Source: Rhizophagus irregularis (lineage: Eukaryota > Glomeromycota > Glomeromycetes > Glomerales > Glomeraceae). From it: a stretch of DNA of 64,000 nucleotides. The stretch's first letter is position 1. Every line of letters begins with the position of its first letter. The notes beneath the pieces were generated by a model, which ran no database searches, had not been told where the DNA came from, and saw only the letters and a program-made list of their open reading frames with translations. Of this stretch, positions 59,843 to 64,000 are shown piece by piece. A program made the position numbers and the translations under genes. The stretch lies in assembly GCF_026210795.1 (NCBI RefSeq), contig NC_089432.1:4960001-5024000 (forward strand), read 5' to 3'.

Positions 59843-60896
59843 CTGTTAGTCATAGAAATATAAAAATATTACAATTTATTTCAAAAAAAAATAGTAACAG
59901 CGTTAGTTTCTTTTTGCAATTCACCATTTCTCCAAGTTATCTCTAATATTTGTCTAATTAAAAGGTATCTAGTTCACCGATCCAGTTTTTTTAAAGAACT
60001 AAAAGACGAACTGCAATAAAATTTATACTGGAGATAGTCACGCGTTACATCGTTTTCGGGGTGGTTTTTTTTTGAATAATCATTAATTGGTATTCGTGGC
60101 TTTTACTTAAGTAAAGTAGCGTTTTACAAAGATTATCATATAATTTTATATGTTTTTCATATGAGGCTTCAGTTCTGTCCAATCACTGATCAGCCTGTGT
60201 AACCTTGAGTTGGCCCCCCCGTTTATTTACCTATCCCTTAGATAGTAGTAAAGATTTTTTAATCACGTGATTTTGTTATTATTTTACAGGTTATTATTTG
60301 TTAATAATATTATTATAGACAGGATTATTTCACTTATAATTATTTCACTAATGATCATTTTATCCACACAGATAAAAGTTAATTGATTTTGCAATAAAAT
60401 ATTTAATTGTAACACATGTAGTGGATCCCATTTTTCACCATTTTTATATATAATTGTTGTCTTTATTTAATCATAAGATGGCCATAATATTTATTTATGC
60501 ATATAATTATATAATAAAATTATATATAATAAATAACATATCAGATATTATCACTTTAATAATTATGGTTGTGTTATTTATTATTTTCAGATTACAGTAA
60601 AAAATAAATAATTTGGTGAAATTGATTCTGTTTGTGATTATTTCGATTACGTCCTTCCTTTTTTGTACATCACGTGATTATGAATTGTCCAATAATCTTT
60701 AAATATTTTAATGACAAATGACCAAATGACAAAGGACGCAAATGACAGTCAAATGATACCCAATCATTTGGCATTTGTCATTTCGCGAATAATTCAAATG
60801 CCAAATGCCAAATGATGGGGTGTCATTTGACCAAATGACTCCTAATCCGAAAAATGGTCAAATGACCAGGTCATTTCCGAACACTGTGACGTGTGC

Positions 60897-62026
60897 TATT
60901 ATTAATCGTATTTTATAGTTGTTTACCTTGCCGATTCTTAATGAACAATACCGGAATACCAGGATAGGTAGTATTGAGTAAGAATCCCGTTGGTAATTTA
61001 CGATATAAAACTGCTAGCTATATGACTCTTATTTACTGATATAACCGGTAACATAACTAATTATTTGAATACTGAGGATAATGAATCTTACTTAATGTTG
61101 ATTCTTTTTTTTAAAAAGAATAAATGCATTTATATAATAATTCAATTAATAAAAAAATTAATAAAAAAATTCCATCATAAATCTCTTTTTTATAATTCAC
61201 AATTTGTTCGTTAGATTTTTAACAAAGATTCGTTTACTAATATCTTTCACTGATGAGTTACTAGATATTTAAATTTTAATTCACATGAATTAAATAACTT
61301 TATATCATTAATAATAACCCGGAAAAATTATGTATAGTTCGAAATTTTTTTTTGAAATTTTAATACTATTACTAGGAAACGAAATTGTTATTAAGTCCGA
61401 AGTGCTGTTTAAAGTTTTATTATTGTATATCGTCACAAAGTCACGTGCTAGACGAACTTCCCGAGTCCGGTGTAGGCCGTAAAGACGTTGCCACCATAAA
61501 TAAATTTTATTATTTGATAAAAATTATAACAAATCCCGAGTTTCATAATAAAATATACTATTAAAATGAAAATTTCAAGAAAGAAAATAATTCGTAAGTC
61601 TAATTTCTAAAAAATTATTAATTACTATATTTAAGAAAGAAAATAACCAATTAAACCAATGATTCCCTTTTTAAACTCCCAAAAAAAAAACCAATTAAAA
61701 CAATATCTGCTTATTTCGAAATCTCATAAATTATTCGTTCCATCCGATTATGGTGTAGATCATTTCCGGTAATCACGCCACAGTTAATAACCAATAAAAA
61801 TCCAAGAATAGTTAGACGTCATTACGGACGCAGTACATTTAAAATACTTCAAATTTTTATACACTTAAAAACTAAATATAACACTGCGCCAAAAACTAAT
61901 AATTTTACTAGGTAATTTGGAAATTACTAGTTTAAAATAGTTAAAATTGTTAATATTTAATGAGTGACACGCTCCAGGGGATTACTCATTTATTTCCAAC
62001 TCCCTATGAAAAATTAATATAATTAC
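60897..62026. other. gene-free, distal upstream block of kinase copy 7
   Basis: Contains AATACTGAGGATAATGAATC and GATGAGTTACTAGATATTTA, worn counterparts of the distal block at 13780-14000. No coding frame. Confidence 0.5.
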
Positions 62027-62234
62027 TGCGGTACTGCGGCTAATATAGTAGACTTGATGGTCAGAAAAATTTTTTGTTTGGTGATACCTAGCAACATTGT
62101 GCGACAAATAATCGGAAAATAAATTGCATAAAATACTTAAAATGGAATTATTTTTGTACGCAATAAATTTTACAACTTTGACCGTTCAATCTTATTGTTT
62201 TTAAAAACTATTCTGTCTATTATTATTATTTAAT
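62027..62234 (+). promoter_or_regulatory. Family upstream module of kinase copy 7
   Basis: TGCGGTACTGCGGCTAATAT, GCGACAAATAATCGGAAAAT, AAATTGCATAAAATACTTAA, GTACGCAATAAATTTTACAA and TTTGACCGTTCAATC in family order. Slightly shorter than in copy 5. Confidence 0.65.
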
Positions 62235-64000
62235 ATGTCTGATAATAAGCAAATGCAAAATACCGAAAATACAAATGAATGGATTAATTGGATTGAAGAA
62301 GCTATTGTTAAAGAACATTTAAAATATTACGAATACAAAGAATTTAGTAACTTTCAAGAAATTGGTACCGGAGGTTTTGGAAAAGTGTATCGTGCAAAGT
62401 GGAAAAACTTAGAAAAAAGTTTTGCCTTGAAATCTTTTTTTAGTCTTAATAATATCACTATGAAAGAAATTGTTCGTGAGGTAATTTAATATTATAATTA
62501 ATTTTTTTTTTTTACTCTATAATTTTTTAGTATTATTATATTTATTTTAAAAACTTGAATTTATTTAGTTAAAAATTCAACGTGAAGTTGATTTTCATGA
62601 TAATATTATTCGTTGCCATGGAATAACAAAATTTGAATCGGGTATTTATATAAAGATACTTTAGTAATAAATATAATCTTTTAAGATTTTATTCACAAAA
62701 TTGCATTTCAATAATGATATTTTTTTTTTTAGAAAATCATCTTAATAATAATTATATGTTGGTAATAGAATACGCTGACGGTGGCAGTCTTCGAAATTAT
62801 TTAAAGGAAAATTTCGGTGAACTTACCTGGGACGATAAGTACCTTATGGCGTATCAGTTAGCTTGCGCAGTATCATGCTTGCATGATGAGAAGATTATTC
62901 ATCGTGACTTGGTAATTATTATTTTAGTCATTTTTAGGTAATTCAATGTTTGTATTTATTCATTTAGCACGCACTCTTTAATAGCACTCTGGCAATATAT
63001 TAGTCCATAAAAACACGATCAAATTAGCGGATTTTGGTCTATCAAAAAGAATTGGAGCATCGTCCAACTTTCAATCTAAATTATTTGGGATGGTTCCTTA
63101 TGTTGATCCAAAAAGTTTTAGCAGACGAAGAAATAATAATCAAATGTTTACATTAAATGAAAAAAGTGATGTTTACAGTGTTGGCGTATTATTATGGGAA
63201 ATTTCTAGTGGACAACCTCCTTTTTATGCTGAAGATGAACATTATGACGTTGGATTAATTTATGACATTTCACAAGGTCATAGAGAAACGGTTGTTCCCG
63301 ACACCCCCGAAGATTATATAAAAATTTATACTAGTAAGTAAAATTAATTTAAATCTAACTAGAGCTATTATTTTAATAAATTTTAAATTATATTTTTAAT
63401 TGTTTTAGAATGTTGGGACGGTGAGCCTGATAATCGACCTACTATTTATCAAGTAGTTGATTGGTTAAAAGCAAAGATTACAAAAACAGATATAATAACG
63501 GAAAATCCTCAATTATCAGATGAACAAGAACTTAATGAGGTTCCTTTAAGCACCAATAATTCAGAATCACAAGGAGATTTATCTCAACTTATCCAAAATT
63601 TTAATAAAATGAATACAAAAGAAATTGATAATATAGTAGTATCAAGTGAGCAAGAGATACTTTTAAATGAAAAGGATTTAAAGGATTTTAACAGAAAAGA
63701 TTTTAGCATTATAGTTGATGAAATAAATGATTTAATTTATAAATTATGTAATAAAGGAATTGAATGGAAATTAGTAAGAGAGCAAGTTATTGAATATTTT
63801 AATAATTATAATACAAATTCACAAGAAATTAATAATTGGTTATTAAATAATCAAAATAATTCAAATTCCATTTTTTTACTTGGATATTTTAATTTTTATG
63901 TAATTGAGACAAGCCGAAATTATGAGAAAGCATTTAAATTATTTATTAATTCATCAGAAAAAAATCATATATTAGCACAATCTTTTGTTGGTGGATGTTA
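62235..64000 (+). CDS. Protein kinase (TKL-like) with Sel1 repeats, copy 7, cut by window end
   Basis: join(62235..62480, 62569..62641, 62733..62911, 62985..63333, 63409..>64000). [36 protein letters not shown] and [10 protein letters not shown] are all present, so the kinase should be active. The linker has a short extra repeat ([11 protein letters not shown]). The frame is open to the last base, where the second Sel1 repeat is just beginning (SFVGGC); the remaining repeats lie beyond the window. Exon lengths match those of copies 4 and 5 apart from one missing codon in exon 4 (NNQMF). Confidence 0.9.

Larger units (their letters stand above)
54615..60241. mobile_element. P-element-like DNA transposon, 5.6 kb
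   Basis: Terminal inverted repeats of about 77 bp with very few differences, starting CTAGGGGATAGGTAAATAAA, followed by the G-run and CCAACTCAAGGTTACACAGG. Flanked by ATAGTAG (54608-54614, 60242-60248). It carries a P-superfamily transposase on the minus strand plus a 497-codon minus-strand ORF. Near-identical TIRs suggest a fairly recent insertion despite the coding damage, so this copy may have been moved by a transposase supplied from elsewhere. Confidence 0.85.
54396..60896. mobile_element. hAT-like element carrying the P-like element
   Basis: Outer ends CAGTGTTCGGCAAATGAC and GTCATTTCCGAACACTG are inverse and fit hAT termini. Both arms are packed with AAATGAC / GTCATTT subterminal words (54396-54500, 60710-60890), typical hAT transposase sites. 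Near-matching 8-mers TCGTGTGC (54388-54395) and ACGTGTGC (60899-60906) flank it, the right one after two extra bases. No hAT transposase inside; only arms of about 220 and 650 bp outside the P-like insertion. Confidence 0.7.

Noticed and set aside
1-64000. CRISPR arrays, bacterial operons, rRNA genes
   Set aside because: None seen. Spliceosomal introns and transposon families mark the DNA as eukaryotic; the tandem repeats present lack spacer structure.

Overview
The window is AT-rich eukaryotic DNA with short GT-AG introns. The best fit is an arbuscular mycorrhizal fungus of the Rhizophagus type. This rests on an expanded, tandemly arranged family of protein kinase plus Sel1-repeat genes, heavy loads of DNA transposons and non-LTR-like retroposons, and long gene-free AT-rich stretches. 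The species call is an inference.

The backbone is one kinase-Sel1 family with a fixed five-exon structure. Exons 1 (246 nt) and 2 (73 nt) never change in length in the intact copies. Three full copies look intact: 2371-4681 on the minus strand, and 20426-22691 and 29569-32044 on the plus strand. The copy at 7473-9739 is open but its kinase core is altered. The copy at 62235-64000 is open but cut by the window end. The copy at 16438-18754 has two nonsense codons, and the copy at 40453-42410 is a wreck lacking its Sel1 repeats. Kinase scraps at 37.1-37.6 kb and 38.4-38.5 kb show further decay. The plus-strand copies from 16.4 kb onward share an upstream module, and two of them share a duplicated 3' flank of about 1.1 kb, so the array grew by duplicating gene plus flanks. 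These paralogous flanks act as empty sites that date and delimit several insertions.

Layout: 0-1 kb, hAT transposase end; 1.1-1.6 kb, satellite; 2.4-4.7 kb, kinase 1; 7.5-9.7 kb, kinase 2; 10.7-11.7 kb, a minus-strand chain of micro-exons that may be an unrecognised gene; 14.1-16.3 kb, a two-ORF RRM retroposon with perfect 15-bp target duplications, inserted in the promoter of kinase 3; 16.4-22.7 kb, kinases 3 and 4; 22.7-25.5 kb, a mariner-type TIR element stuffed with retroposon fragments; 27.4-29 kb, three MITEs; 29.6-32 kb, kinase 5; 35.4-36.5 kb, a ubiquitin/ART-like pseudogene; 40.5-42.4 kb, kinase pseudogene split by a MITE; 42.9-49.05 kb, two retroposons in opposite orientation with matching 3' ends; 49.9-51.1 kb, a 1.2-kb nested palindrome with 9-bp target duplication; 51.3-53.3 kb, another RRM retroposon; 54.4-60.9 kb, a P-element-like transposon inside a hAT-like element; 62.2 kb to the end, kinase 7.

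The most unusual items are a P-type transposase carrying Tudor/Agenet-like repeats at the usual insertion-domain position next to a 497-aa companion ORF, a set of retroposons with different coding content but a shared 5' head, the nested palindrome, and the micro-exon chain. All identifications come from reading the sequence; no database search was run.
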